Below, piece by piece: positions 16,590 through 25,606 of a DNA stretch of 64,000 bases. Made by a program: the position numbers and the translations under genes. Below the pieces are notes generated by a model. That model was not told where the DNA came from, did not search any database, and was given only the letters and a program-made list of their open reading frames with translations. The DNA lies in assembly GCA_945903635.1 (NCBI GenBank), contig CAMDOT010000006.1, positions 1 through 64,000 on the forward strand. The letters run 5' to 3'. This stretch comes from Rhizobium sp. Q54. GTDB taxonomy: Bacteria; Pseudomonadota; Alphaproteobacteria; Reyranellales; Reyranellaceae. Each line of letters opens with the position of its first letter. Within the stretch, counting starts at the first letter, position 1.

Positions 16590-19500
16590 TCACGTCGGCG
16601 ATCGCCGGACCACCGGCGCTCCACCTTTTGGAGCAGGCTTTGCCGGTGCTTTGACGGGTAACCGCGTCATCAGCACCACCCGCTTTGCCACGCCGCGGTC
16701 CGTGATCGCCTTCTTCTGGACCGCCACGGTCTGCAGGCGGTCCTTTTTGGGGCGCAGCGTAAATTTTCCGGCGACTTTCTGCGGCGTCAGGTCGGTCAGG
16801 TTGCGCGGTATCGTCCGTGGGAGGCGGCTTTCACCCGGCTTCGGTTTCGCTGGTTTCGCGATCGGCGCCTCGACGAAGAATGTGCACGAGGCTTCGACGC
16901 GCGCGCCGCTGGGTGGCGCGATCGACACGATCAGCGTGTTGAGGCCTTCTTCGAGTTCCGGGCCGGGGGCCGTCCGCGACAGGACAACGCCAGCCGGCGC
17001 CTGCGCCGCGATGCGGCCGATTTGGCTCACCGTCAGCGGCGCGCCGAGGCGCCGCTCGCCGCGGCGTGGTGGCGGCACCACGACCACCCCTGACTTTGCC
17101 GCGACCGTCACCCTCGCGGTGCCGGTCGCAACGGGTGCGCGCCGGACGGATACGAGCGCCTCCGCTCCCGCAGCGGTGAAGGCGGCCGCAGCCGAGATAC
17201 GGGACTGACCTTTCAGCTGGACACTCGCCAGAGGCCGCAGGCCGCCGCGCGGCGTGGGCTTTTGGATGATCCCCTGGACCGCCTGCGGGGATCGCGACGC
17301 CGACCAGTGAGGCCGCAATGCCAGAGTGTCCTTCGCATCGAACCGTCCGCTGATGGGGCGGGCGTTCACAGGCGACCCGCCCAGCTCGGCCACGGCAAAG
17401 CCGGAGAGAGGGATCTCGCGCCCGTTGAGAAAGACATGAAGGATGGAAGGACGATCGTCGGTATCCTCCACGGCGTCGCGAGACAGACCTTGAATCTCTA
17501 TCTGCAGCTTCGTCTGCCCATTGGCGACGGAGCCGGGTGCCGGCGAGAGGATCCGCACTCCCCGTGGCGTCGGCTCTACCGCCGCCCGTTGGCGGGTCAG
17601 GCGCTCATGCTTGGTCGCGATGTCGCTGCGTTCGCCTTCGGCGGTCTGGAGCGTGGCCTCCTTCGTGAAAGCGGACGCGAGCGAGCGTGCCGCATCGCGC
17701 ACGGCATCCTCGAAAGCGTCGAGTTCGCGAATCGCACGGCGCATGCCATCGACGACGGCTTCGACCGGCACGTCGATGCGCCCGAGTGACACGCTGTGGC
17801 GTGTTCCAAGGATTGTGACGTCGAAGCCCACGTTGATATGTGGATCGCGGCCCATCTGGTCGTAGATCGCATCGGTCAGGCGATTGACCAGGAGATTGCC
17901 GATCTGCTGAGCGAGATCGCGGTCGGGATCGAGCTCACGGACGTCGTCCATGATGGAATCGATCTCCTCCGCCAGTTCGCCCACGATGTCGAGCACGCCG
18001 TCGATCACCTTGTTGTCGAGGGCCTGTTCGAGGGCATCGCGCGCGAGGGCGCGCATCGATCGTTTGAGGCCCGGCGGCGCCAGGGAGCGATAGACGAAGT
18101 TGTCGGTCAGCGCGGCCAGTGCGTCGCCGACGAGTTCGTCGGCGAGCCTGCTTCTGAACTTGCGCCGGCCGGAAGCCCTCGCCAGTGGCGTCAAGGCTCC
18201 CAGCAGGTTCTCGGCCGCGTCGCCGAACTGCTGGGCGACCTCACGAGCGAGGCGTTCGATGTCGGCGACAAGTTGGCCCAGCCGCCGCTGCATCTCTTCC
18301 AGCGCCTGCTGCGTGTCGTCGACCCATTGTTGGAGCTGGCGCTGCACCGCCTCCAGAATCTCGGCCATCTCCTCGAGAATCTTCCGGCCGATCAGCTCGA
18401 TCAGCTTCGCGACGAACTGCAGGAAACGTTCGCCGCCGATGGTCCCGAGCTCCGTCGCGAGTTCCATCATGGCTTGGCCGTTGGGCATGAAGGCGCTGTC
18501 GCCCAGCTGCCGCAGGAAGTCGCCGCCGCCATCGATCGGCAGCGGATCGATGACCTCGTACATCAGTGAGCGGATTCTGGCCCGTTGGGTCTCGCTGAGC
18601 GGCCCAAGCACCTCCGCGCCGATGCGCAAGGCATCCGCCGTCAGTTCGGCGATCTCGCTCACCGGCACTGGCAGGTTGGCCGCTGTCGACAGCTGCGTCA
18701 CGATCCCGTTCGGCGCCCCGACTTCGTCGGCGAGACGGTTGAGGATGTCGTGGAGCTGGTCTTGCGCGGTCGCCAGCATGATGTCGGTGGTGACGACGAG
18801 GCTGCGCCCGATCAGCTTCATCAGGACGCCCGAGAGCGCCTCCTTCAGGCGTTCCCGGTCGGCGCCGCGCCGGGTCCAGTCGGTAACGACCCCGAACACC
18901 GTCTCGAGGGTGAAATCCGTCGTCGGCAGGAAGACCTCATCGAAGTAGCTTTTGAGATCGGACCTCAATAACAATCGATCACGCAGCGCAGGGGCGAGTT
19001 CGGTGTGAATTTGCTCCGACATGAAGGCGCGCAGGCCGTCGGCGAGCGCCACCAGGGTTGCCTGGGCGTCGGGTTGACCGGTGCCGCTGGCAATGACGCT
19101 GCCGATGTTGCGCAGAAAGGTACGGGCCACGTCATTGGCCGCGGTGCCCAGCGGGCCGGTCATGGCGGACAGGAACCGGTCCACGCCGGGGTTGTTTTGT
19201 CTCAGGAAGTCGAGCGCCGCGTCGGCTACCAGGAACTCGACGAGATCATCGAGTCCGAGTGCCCCGGCCGGCGGCGGCGGCAGCGCGGCCCGGATATGGT
19301 CGCGCACCAGTTGGGGAACCTGCGCCGTCAAATTGCCGGTGAAGGCCTTCTGCGTTTGCCGTGGGGGCTGGCCGATAACGCTGAGCGTGGCGTCGGCGCG
19401 TACCACCCGGCGGTTGGCAATCAGGGCCAGTTGGGCCGCCGACCATAGGACGGAAATGAACCGCTGGGTCGGCGCGTCGACGGTGCGGCCGACGATCGCG

Positions 19501-20594
19501 GTGGCCAGGTCGATGACCCGCGTGACCAAAGTGTTCCAATAGGTTTCCGTTGCGGGCGCTCCGTCGAACGGTTCGGCGGGGAATTTTTCCAGCTGATCGG
19601 CGAGGGCTCGCCGCGCCGGAAGCGCCGCCGTCCAGGTTGCCGGCGCCGTGGTGGACAGCCAACTCTGGAGTGCGCTGCGCAGGGCTTCGAGGGCTGCATC
19701 CGTCAGGCCTTTTAGCAGGAAGCGCTGGCCCTCCTCGAGCGCCACCTGCGCGCAGCGCAACGCCACGTCCTGGGCGCCTCTTGCCGTCGCCGCCGGGGTA
19801 AAGGATGTGATGTATTCACCGAGTTCGTAGGCCGTGCGGAAGGTGATCTTGAAGGCCGGCCGCGCCGCGTCGATCAGCGCGCGCAGCGATGCCGCATCGC
19901 TTGGCAGCTCGCCCTTGATCTCGTCGCAGGCCTTGTCGACCAACACATCTACCGAGCGCGCAATGAATCTGCTGAAATCATCGAACTCCATGGCGGCGAA
20001 GACACGAAAGCCGGCACCGGCCTTGAGGCCCACACCCATGCCACCCACGATGTTGAAGCCGGGCTTGATGTTGCGTGCTGTCTGGGCAATCGCGGTGCCG
20101 GTGACCACTAGTTGGGCATAGGCCTGCGCGGTGAGCGCGGCCTTGGCATACAATCCGGCCTTGATGTCGACTTCCGAGAGGAACACCCGCAGCAGATCGA
20201 CTGGCAGGCCACGCATGTGCGGGTCATGCTCGACCAACTCGAGAAAGTCACCGACCTTCAGCCCAAGACTGACCTGAACGGCAGCCGCCAATTCGGCGAT
20301 GGCCTGCAGGCGCACAGCAAAGCCGATTTCGCCGAACAGGTTCATCGGTACCTGAATTTGCGCGGTGACCGAGGCCGAGGCACTTGCCTGGCCCGACAGT
20401 TCCGCGCTCAGGAACTTGCCGATGCCGGCATCGACATTCGCAAGGGCGGAAATTCCAAGGTCGAAATTGATGCCGCGGTCGATCTGGGCGCCGGCGGAGA
20501 TGCTGACCTGGGCGTTGCCGCCGGCATGCGCCCAATCCGTGGCGACCGTGCCGCCCGCGGCAAAGACATCCTTGTCGAGTCGTGCTGTCGGCAT
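16590..20594 (-). CDS. Giant unknown protein, 1334 aa, with coiled coil and Ig-like C-terminal region
   Basis: No signal peptide and no clear transmembrane helix. Residues ~25-210 are Ala/Gly/Ser-rich alternating stretches (QVSISAGAQIDRGINFDLG, then GQASASASVTAQIQVP). Residues ~210-735 are mainly helical. About 735-805 is a Gln/Glu-rich coiled coil (AVQRQLQQWVDDTQQALEEM). About 1010-1090 (GVRILSPAPGSVANGQTKLQIEIQG...ILHVFLNGREIPL) resembles a bacterial Ig-like fold, with further beta-rich repeats to ~1250. The end (~1270-1334) is strongly basic and Pro-rich. I do not recognise the family. It is transcribed with the papain-like gene behind it. Possible roles include a scaffold, a secreted effector or a toxin, none proven. 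Confidence 0.7.
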   Translation of the reverse strand: MPTARLDKDVFAAGGTVATDWAHAGGNAQVSISAGAQIDRGINFDLGISALANVDAGIGKFLSAELSGQASASASVTAQIQVPMNLFGEIGFAVRLQAIAELAAAVQVSLGLKVGDFLELVEHDPHMRGLPVDLLRVFLSEVDIKAGLYAKAALTAQAYAQLVVTGTAIAQTARNIKPGFNIVGGMGVGLKAGAGFRVFAAMEFDDFSRFIARSVDVLVDKACDEIKGELPSDAASLRALIDAARPAFKITFRTAYELGEYITSFTPAATARGAQDVALRCAQVALEEGQRFLLKGLTDAALEALRSALQSWLSTTAPATWTAALPARRALADQLEKFPAEPFDGAPATETYWNTLVTRVIDLATAIVGRTVDAPTQRFISVLWSAAQLALIANRRVVRADATLSVIGQPPRQTQKAFTGNLTAQVPQLVRDHIRAALPPPPAGALGLDDLVEFLVADAALDFLRQNNPGVDRFLSAMTGPLGTAANDVARTFLRNIGSVIASGTGQPDAQATLVALADGLRAFMSEQIHTELAPALRDRLLLRSDLKSYFDEVFLPTTDFTLETVFGVVTDWTRRGADRERLKEALSGVLMKLIGRSLVVTTDIMLATAQDQLHDILNRLADEVGAPNGIVTQLSTAANLPVPVSEIAELTADALRIGAEVLGPLSETQRARIRSLMYEVIDPLPIDGGGDFLRQLGDSAFMPNGQAMMELATELGTIGGERFLQFVAKLIELIGRKILEEMAEILEAVQRQLQQWVDDTQQALEEMQRRLGQLVADIERLAREVAQQFGDAAENLLGALTPLARASGRRKFRSRLADELVGDALAALTDNFVYRSLAPPGLKRSMRALARDALEQALDNKVIDGVLDIVGELAEEIDSIMDDVRELDPDRDLAQQIGNLLVNRLTDAIYDQMGRDPHINVGFDVTILGTRHSVSLGRIDVPVEAVVDGMRRAIRELDAFEDAVRDAARSLASAFTKEATLQTAEGERSDIATKHERLTRQRAAVEPTPRGVRILSPAPGSVANGQTKLQIEIQGLSRDAVEDTDDRPSILHVFLNGREIPLSGFAVAELGGSPVNARPISGRFDAKDTLALRPHWSASRSPQAVQGIIQKPTPRGGLRPLASVQLKGQSRISAAAAFTAAGAEALVSVRRAPVATGTARVTVAAKSGVVVVPPPRRGERRLGAPLTVSQIGRIAAQAPAGVVLSRTAPGPELEEGLNTLIVSIAPPSGARVEASCTFFVEAPIAKPAKPKPGESRLPRTIPRNLTDLTPQKVAGKFTLRPKKDRLQTVAVQKKAITDRGVAKRVVLMTRLPVKAPAKPAPKGGAPVVRRSPT

Positions 20595-20660
20595 TGTCGC
20601 CCCCCGGCTCCCCGTGGCAACGCTTGGCGCTGCACACGGCCTGAGCCTAGCGACTCCGGA

Positions 20661-20798
20661 TCACAGGCAATAGGCTGCAATTAGGTCAACGAGATATGCG
20701 GGACCGTTCAGGCCCCACAGCACGAACGACAGAGCGGTCGCCGCGACGACAAGGGCGGCGGCGCCCCATAAAAGTGCCGCACGCCAGCCTGTCATCAT
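20661..20798 (-). CDS. Small single-span membrane protein behind MFS transporter
   Basis: 45 residues: MMTGWRAALLWGAAALVV, then a continuous hydrophobic segment to about residue 30, and a short tail (PAYLVDLIAAYCL). The ATG at 20798 lies 10 bases after the stop of the MFS gene, so translation is probably coupled. Small accessory subunits encoded next to MFS transporters of the oxalate/formate type are known. Whether this one has that role is inference from size, topology and position. Confidence 0.6.
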   Translation of the reverse strand: MMTGWRAALLWGAAALVVAATALSFVLWGLNGPAYLVDLIAAYCL

Positions 20799-20808
20799 GG
20801 GGCGAATC

Positions 20809-22053
20809 TCATGCCGGCTGCAGCGCCGCCGCCCGCGGCAGGCGCTGCTCGACGATCGGCCAATGCATGGCTGCCGAGACGAGACCGAGCGCGATCGAGA
20901 TCCACCACATGGTGTCGTAGTTGCCCTGCAGGTCGAACAACAGGCCACCGCCCCAGCCGCCGACGAAGCTGCCGACCTGATGGCCGAAGAAGACGATGCC
21001 GTTCAGCATCGTGACATGCACCGGCCCGAAGATGAAGCCGACCAGCGAGGTCGTGAGCGGCACGGTGCCCAGCCACAGGAAGCCCAGCGAGCCCGCGAAG
21101 ATCAGCACCGAAGCCGCGGACAGGGGCGCCACCATGAAGCCCAGGAACACCAGCGAGCGCAGCAGGTAGAGCAGGGTCAGCAGGTTCTTGCGCTTGTACC
21201 GGGCGCCCATGGAGCTCCACAGGATGGCGCCGGCGATGTTGAACAGGCCGACCATGCCGATCGCCCAGCCGCCGAGCTCGACCGGCGTCAGCTCGATACC
21301 GAACAGCGAGAGCCCGATCCCCTTGTCGGAGATGTAGGCCGGCAGATGGCCGCCGACGAAGGCGACGTGGAAGCCGCAGACGAAGTAGCCGGTCACCAGC
21401 AGCACGTAGCTGCGCAGGCCGAATGCCTCGGCGAGTGCCTCGCGGGTCGTCTGGTTGCCGCCGCTGCCCCTCTTGGAGGCCGCGATCTCCTTGCGGTCGT
21501 TCAGCCCGAGCGGCAGCACCATGATCAGGACGGCGAGGATCGTGAGCGCCCACATGGTCGGCCGCCAGTCGCCGAAATAACTCTGCAGGATGGCTGCCAG
21601 CGGCACGATGAAGAACTGGCCGAACGAGCCGCCGGCCGAGCAGATGCCCACGGCCAGCGCTTGCTTCTCCGGCGGCGCCACCCGCAGGATCACGCCCAGC
21701 ACTGGGCCGAAGGTCGCGGCCGACAGGCCGATGCCGACCAGGATGTTGCCCAGGATCAGCATGAAGCCGTCGTGCATGGTCGCCGTCACGATCATGCCCA
21801 GCACATAGACCGCACCGCCGCCCGCGATGGTCGGTGCCGAGCCGAAGCGGTCGGCCAGCCGGCCCGAGAAGGGCGCCACGGCCCCCATCAGCAGCATCGA
21901 TACGGCGGTGCCGAACGAGAACAGCTCGCGGCCGACGTGAAGCTCGGCGGAAACGGGCTTCAGGAAGATGCCGAAGCTCTGGCGAACGCCGAGACCGATG
22001 GTCAGGACGAGGAAACCGCACCAGACGGCGGTCCAATAGGAACGGGTTGTCAT
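20809..22053 (-). CDS. MFS transporter (monocarboxylate/OFA-like)
   Basis: 414 residues with 12 predicted membrane segments. It has the MFS loop motif GRLADRFGSAPTIAGGGAVYVLG between helices 2 and 3, a central cytoplasmic loop (RKEIAASKRGSGGNQTTREALAEA), and a second half opening with SYVLLVTGYFVCGFHVAFVGGHLPAYISDKG, which resembles monocarboxylate and oxalate/formate-type carriers. The start at 22053 (MTTRSYW) gives a normal N-terminus; an ATG at 22113 would add 20 charged residues. Followed by a 45-residue membrane protein. Substrate unknown. Confidence 0.85.
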   Translation of the reverse strand: MTTRSYWTAVWCGFLVLTIGLGVRQSFGIFLKPVSAELHVGRELFSFGTAVSMLLMGAVAPFSGRLADRFGSAPTIAGGGAVYVLGMIVTATMHDGFMLILGNILVGIGLSAATFGPVLGVILRVAPPEKQALAVGICSAGGSFGQFFIVPLAAILQSYFGDWRPTMWALTILAVLIMVLPLGLNDRKEIAASKRGSGGNQTTREALAEAFGLRSYVLLVTGYFVCGFHVAFVGGHLPAYISDKGIGLSLFGIELTPVELGGWAIGMVGLFNIAGAILWSSMGARYKRKNLLTLLYLLRSLVFLGFMVAPLSAASVLIFAGSLGFLWLGTVPLTTSLVGFIFGPVHVTMLNGIVFFGHQVGSFVGGWGGGLLFDLQGNYDTMWWISIALGLVSAAMHWPIVEQRLPRAAALQPA

Positions 22054-22160
22054 GGGCCGCAACTTGCGGCCGCGCTCCCGCACTAGCAAGGTGTTCGGCC
22101 TGTCGCGTTCCATAGAATTACTTCATGCCGTCACAAGCTGAGATGTGGCAGAACCTCCTC

Positions 22161-23696
22161 ATGGCACGGCTGCTCCGGTACGTTCTGGCAGGATTGCTGT
22201 TGGCTTTGGCAGGAAACGCCATGGCCGCGCCCCGGCTGGAGCGCGAGCGCTGCACGTTCAAGCCGCCACGCGGCGACCGCGTCGAGTGCTTCGTGCTGAT
22301 CGTTGCGGAGAACCGCGAGCTGTCGCAGGGCCGCGAGGTTCGTCTGAAAGTGGCCGTCCTGAAGGCCAAGCGCACGGCCGGCCTCGAACCGCTCGTCTAC
22401 CTCTCGGGAGGGCCCGGCGATGCACCGCTGGTGGCGTCGACCCCTGGCGCCGATGCCCTGGCCGAAGGCGATTGGTGGAACGAGACGGCCAATATCCGCC
22501 GACGCCGCGACGTCATCGTCATGAGCCAGCGCGGCGCCGGCGGATCGACGCCCAACCTCGACTGTTTCGACACGCGCACTTCCCAGCCCAACAAGGCGCG
22601 CCGGCGGGCGGTCACCGAACAGCAGGAGCGCGATATCCTGGTGAGCTGCCGGGCCTCTCTCGAGCGGCGCAAGATCGACCTTTCGATGTATACGACGCCG
22701 GCGCTGGCCGATGACGTCGCCGACCTCGCGACCGCCTTCTCGCTGCCGCGGATCAATCTCTACGGCGTGTCCTATGGCACGCGTTGGGGGCTCGAAGTGA
22801 TGCGGCGGCATCCTGGACTGGTGCGCGCTGCGGTGCTGGACGGGGTCTATCCACCCCAGGTGAACGGCGAGCAGAACGAGCCCGAGATCGTGCGCCGTGC
22901 CTTCGAGCGGCTCTATGCCGACTGCGCGGCGGATGCGGTCTGCCGCGAACGGCATCCGGCGGTCCGTGCGTCGGTCGAAGGGGCGATCATGGCGGCCGAC
23001 CGCACGCCGCTGGATCTGATCCTGCAGCTCGAGGACGGCGCCCAGCCAGCGCGGCTCGACGGCGCGAAGCTTCTCATGGTGCTGCTGCACATGATGCGCG
23101 AAGGCGAGGCGGCCCTCATTCCCGAAGCCGTAGTCGCCATTGGGCTTGGCGACCTGCGCCTGCTGCGCATGTTCGCCGAGGATCTCGAGAGCAGCGACGG
23201 CGGCCTGCTGGAGGAAAACGCCCAGCAGTTCGACGGTCTCTACAACAGCGTCGAATGCCGCGAGACCTGGGCAGCGGTCGACCGGGCGGCGCGCCGGCGG
23301 CAGATCGAGGCCAACGGCCTCTACAGCCTCAATGCGCGGCAGAGCAAATCGCCGGCCTTCTGCCAGGTGTGGCGCGTGCCTCCCGCACCCGCCGCCGAGC
23401 GCGAGCCAGTGTCATCGGAGATCCCCACGCTGCTGCTGAGCGGCGGCTACGACTGGCTCACGCCGCCGACGTGGGGCCGCGAGGCCGCCAAGTCGCTCAC
23501 GTCGTCACGCCATGTCGTGTTCCGGGCCCAGGGCCACGGCGTGGTCGTCCAGGATGTCTGCGCCGCGCGCCTGCGAGATAGCTTCATCGACAATCCGGAC
23601 CCCAAGCGCGCGCTGCCCTGCCGGGCCGACACGCCCCTCAACTTCACCGCCGCCTACCAGCGCGCGCGCGACCTGCCCCTGGTCGACAAGGAGTAG
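22161..23696 (+). CDS. Secreted alpha/beta hydrolase with TAP-like C-terminal domain
   Basis: 511 residues. MARLLRYVLAGLLLALAGNAMAA is a clear signal peptide, which is why the ATG at 22161 is chosen over 22125. YLSGGPGDAP (80-89) is the oxyanion-loop region, and GVSYG (202-206) holds the nucleophile Ser204. Near the end, SGGYDWLTPP supplies the acid and AQGHGV the catalytic His. This is the layout of S33 proline-iminopeptidase/tripeptidyl hydrolases with a TAP-like C-terminal segment, acting in the periplasm. Extra cysteines suggest disulfides. Divergent from the MFS gene. Substrate unknown. Confidence 0.85.
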   Translation: MARLLRYVLAGLLLALAGNAMAAPRLERERCTFKPPRGDRVECFVLIVAENRELSQGREVRLKVAVLKAKRTAGLEPLVYLSGGPGDAPLVASTPGADALAEGDWWNETANIRRRRDVIVMSQRGAGGSTPNLDCFDTRTSQPNKARRRAVTEQQERDILVSCRASLERRKIDLSMYTTPALADDVADLATAFSLPRINLYGVSYGTRWGLEVMRRHPGLVRAAVLDGVYPPQVNGEQNEPEIVRRAFERLYADCAADAVCRERHPAVRASVEGAIMAADRTPLDLILQLEDGAQPARLDGAKLLMVLLHMMREGEAALIPEAVVAIGLGDLRLLRMFAEDLESSDGGLLEENAQQFDGLYNSVECRETWAAVDRAARRRQIEANGLYSLNARQSKSPAFCQVWRVPPAPAAEREPVSSEIPTLLLSGGYDWLTPPTWGREAAKSLTSSRHVVFRAQGHGVVVQDVCAARLRDSFIDNPDPKRALPCRADTPLNFTAAYQRARDLPLVDKE

Positions 23697-23698
23697 AA

Positions 23699-25018
23699 CT
23701 ACTTCAAGAGTTCTGGCGCGATCAGGCGGGGCAGGAAGAGGGCGATGTCGGGCCATACGATCATCGCCGCCAGCACCACGATCATCGGCACCAGCATGAT
23801 CATCGTGTCCTTCAATGCATAGCGCAGCGGCACGCCCGCCACGGCGCACGAGATCATCAGGCAGAGTCCATAGGGTGGCGTCACCAGGCCGAAGGCCAGC
23901 GACACGATCGAGACGATCGCGAAGTGGACGGGATGCATGTCGGCCGACTTGGCGAGCGGCTCCAGCACCGTGCCAACGATGATGATGGCGGGGATCGCAT
24001 CGAGGAAGCAGCCCACCACCAGGAACACGAAGGCGATGAAGAAGCCGACGCCGATCGGCCCCATGCCCCAGGTCGTGACGTTGGCCAGCAGCTCCTGCGG
24101 GATCTTGTAGTAGGCCAGCAGCCAGCCGAAGGCCGAGGCGGTGCCGATGCAGAACAGCGCCACCGAGGCGAGTTTGCCGGTGTCGACCAGCGCCCCGTAG
24201 AGCTGCTTCGGGCCCATCTCGCGATAGACCACGATCGACAGCACCGCCGAATAGAGCACCGCCACGCAGGCCGATTCGGTCGCGGTGAACCAGCCCGCCA
24301 GGATGCCGCCCACGATGATGACGGGCGTCATCAGCGCCGGGATCGACACCCAGATCGAGCACAGAAGCTGGCGGAAGGATTCGCGCGGATAGGTCGGATA
24401 GCCGCGCCTGACGGCATAGACGTGTACGGTCGCCATCTGCGCGCCGGCGATCAACAGGCCGGGCACGACGCCCGCGAGATAGAGCGCGCCGATCGAGGTC
24501 GAGATCAGCCCGCCCCACACGATCATCAGGATCGAGGGCGGGATGATGACGGCCAGCACGGCCGAGACCGCGGTGATGGCGATCGAGAAGGAGAGGTCGT
24601 AGCCCTCGCGCGTCTGGGCATCGATGAAGATCTTGCTTTGGCTCGCAGCATCGGCGGTCGAAGAGCCGGAGATGCCGGCGAAGAACACCGAGAGCACGAC
24701 ATTGATCTGGGCCAGCGAGCCCGGAAAGCTGCCGACGATGGCGCGGGAGAGTGCCACCAGCCGGTTGGTGATGCCGCCCACGCTCATCAGGTTCGCCGTC
24801 AGCAAGAAGAACGGCACGGCGAGCAGGATGAAGGAGTTGTAGGCATTGAAGGTTTCCTGCGCGAGCATCATCGTGCCGAGGCGGGGCTCGAGATAGAACA
24901 GCGGCAGGCAGGCGAGCCCGAGCGCAAAGGCCACCGGCACGCGCAGCACCAGCAGCACGAAGAAGCAGCCGAACAGGATCGACGCGGCTTCGCCGGCCGA
25001 GAACAGGGCGCCGGTCAT
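23699..25018 (-). CDS. dctM: TRAP transporter large permease subunit DctM
   Basis: 439 residues with ~12 membrane segments typical of DctM: PVAFALGLACLPLF near the N-terminus, PFFLLTANLMSVGGITNRLVAL, FAGISGSSTADAASQSKIF, and PPSILMIVWGGLISTSIGALYLAGVVPGLLI. It carries the solute across the inner membrane using the sodium gradient. The ATG at 25018 overlaps the stop of the small subunit gene (ATGA), a usual dctQM coupling. The gene ends 2 bases from the end of the convergent hydrolase gene. Confidence 0.93.
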   Translation of the reverse strand: MTGALFSAGEAASILFGCFFVLLVLRVPVAFALGLACLPLFYLEPRLGTMMLAQETFNAYNSFILLAVPFFLLTANLMSVGGITNRLVALSRAIVGSFPGSLAQINVVLSVFFAGISGSSTADAASQSKIFIDAQTREGYDLSFSIAITAVSAVLAVIIPPSILMIVWGGLISTSIGALYLAGVVPGLLIAGAQMATVHVYAVRRGYPTYPRESFRQLLCSIWVSIPALMTPVIIVGGILAGWFTATESACVAVLYSAVLSIVVYREMGPKQLYGALVDTGKLASVALFCIGTASAFGWLLAYYKIPQELLANVTTWGMGPIGVGFFIAFVFLVVGCFLDAIPAIIIVGTVLEPLAKSADMHPVHFAIVSIVSLAFGLVTPPYGLCLMISCAVAGVPLRYALKDTMIMLVPMIVVLAAMIVWPDIALFLPRLIAPELLK

Positions 25019-25530
25019 GGCGTGCTCCCTCCGAAGAGGATTCGCGCCTCGTCGTAGAACTGCTCGCCCAGGAAGACGATCCAGGTGACGGCCGCGACCG
25101 GCCAGGCGATGTGGATCATCCAGAGCGGCATCTCGGCCAGCTCGGAGGTGCGGTACCAGGCGAACCGCGTGAACTCGATGCCGCCCACCACGAACACCAG
25201 GGCGAAGACCAGGATGCCGAGTCGCGCGGCGATGCGGATGGCCGCCTCGCTGCGGCGCGAGAGTTTGGGCCACACGTCGACCTCGAAATGCGAGGCTTCG
25301 CGCACGCCGATCATGGCGCCGATCATGATCATCCAGATGAACAGGAAGCGCGCCATCTCTTCCGTCCAGATGTAGGACGGGATCAACGCCGTGTAGCGCG
25401 AGATGATCTGCAGGGTGACGGGGATGATGATGATGGCGACGGAGAGGGCGAGGAGTCCGGTCAGGAACTGGGCATAGGCGGCGGTGAACCGCCGCCACAG
25501 GCCGGGCGGTGTCGAGACGGAAGAGGACAT
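25015..25530 (-). CDS. dctQ: TRAP transporter small permease subunit DctQ
   Basis: 171 residues with four membrane helices. The family hallmark WTEEMARFLFIWMIMIGAMIGVREASHFEVDVW is present at ~55-87. It pairs with DctM to form the membrane part of the transporter, and the two genes overlap by 4 bases. The binding protein gene lies 76 bases upstream. Confidence 0.92.
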   Translation of the reverse strand: MSSSVSTPPGLWRRFTAAYAQFLTGLLALSVAIIIIPVTLQIISRYTALIPSYIWTEEMARFLFIWMIMIGAMIGVREASHFEVDVWPKLSRRSEAAIRIAARLGILVFALVFVVGGIEFTRFAWYRTSELAEMPLWMIHIAWPVAAVTWIVFLGEQFYDEARILFGGSTP

Positions 25531-25606
25531 TCGGGAAAACCGTTCAGAAGAAATGGGCAGCGGAGCCCGGCGGCTCCGCTGCAGGCACGACGACCCGTCG
25601 CAATGA

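Noticed and set aside
22053-22113. Longer N-terminus of the MFS transporter from ATG at 22113
   Set aside because: Adds 20 highly charged residues unlike transporter N-termini and nearly meets the divergent gene.
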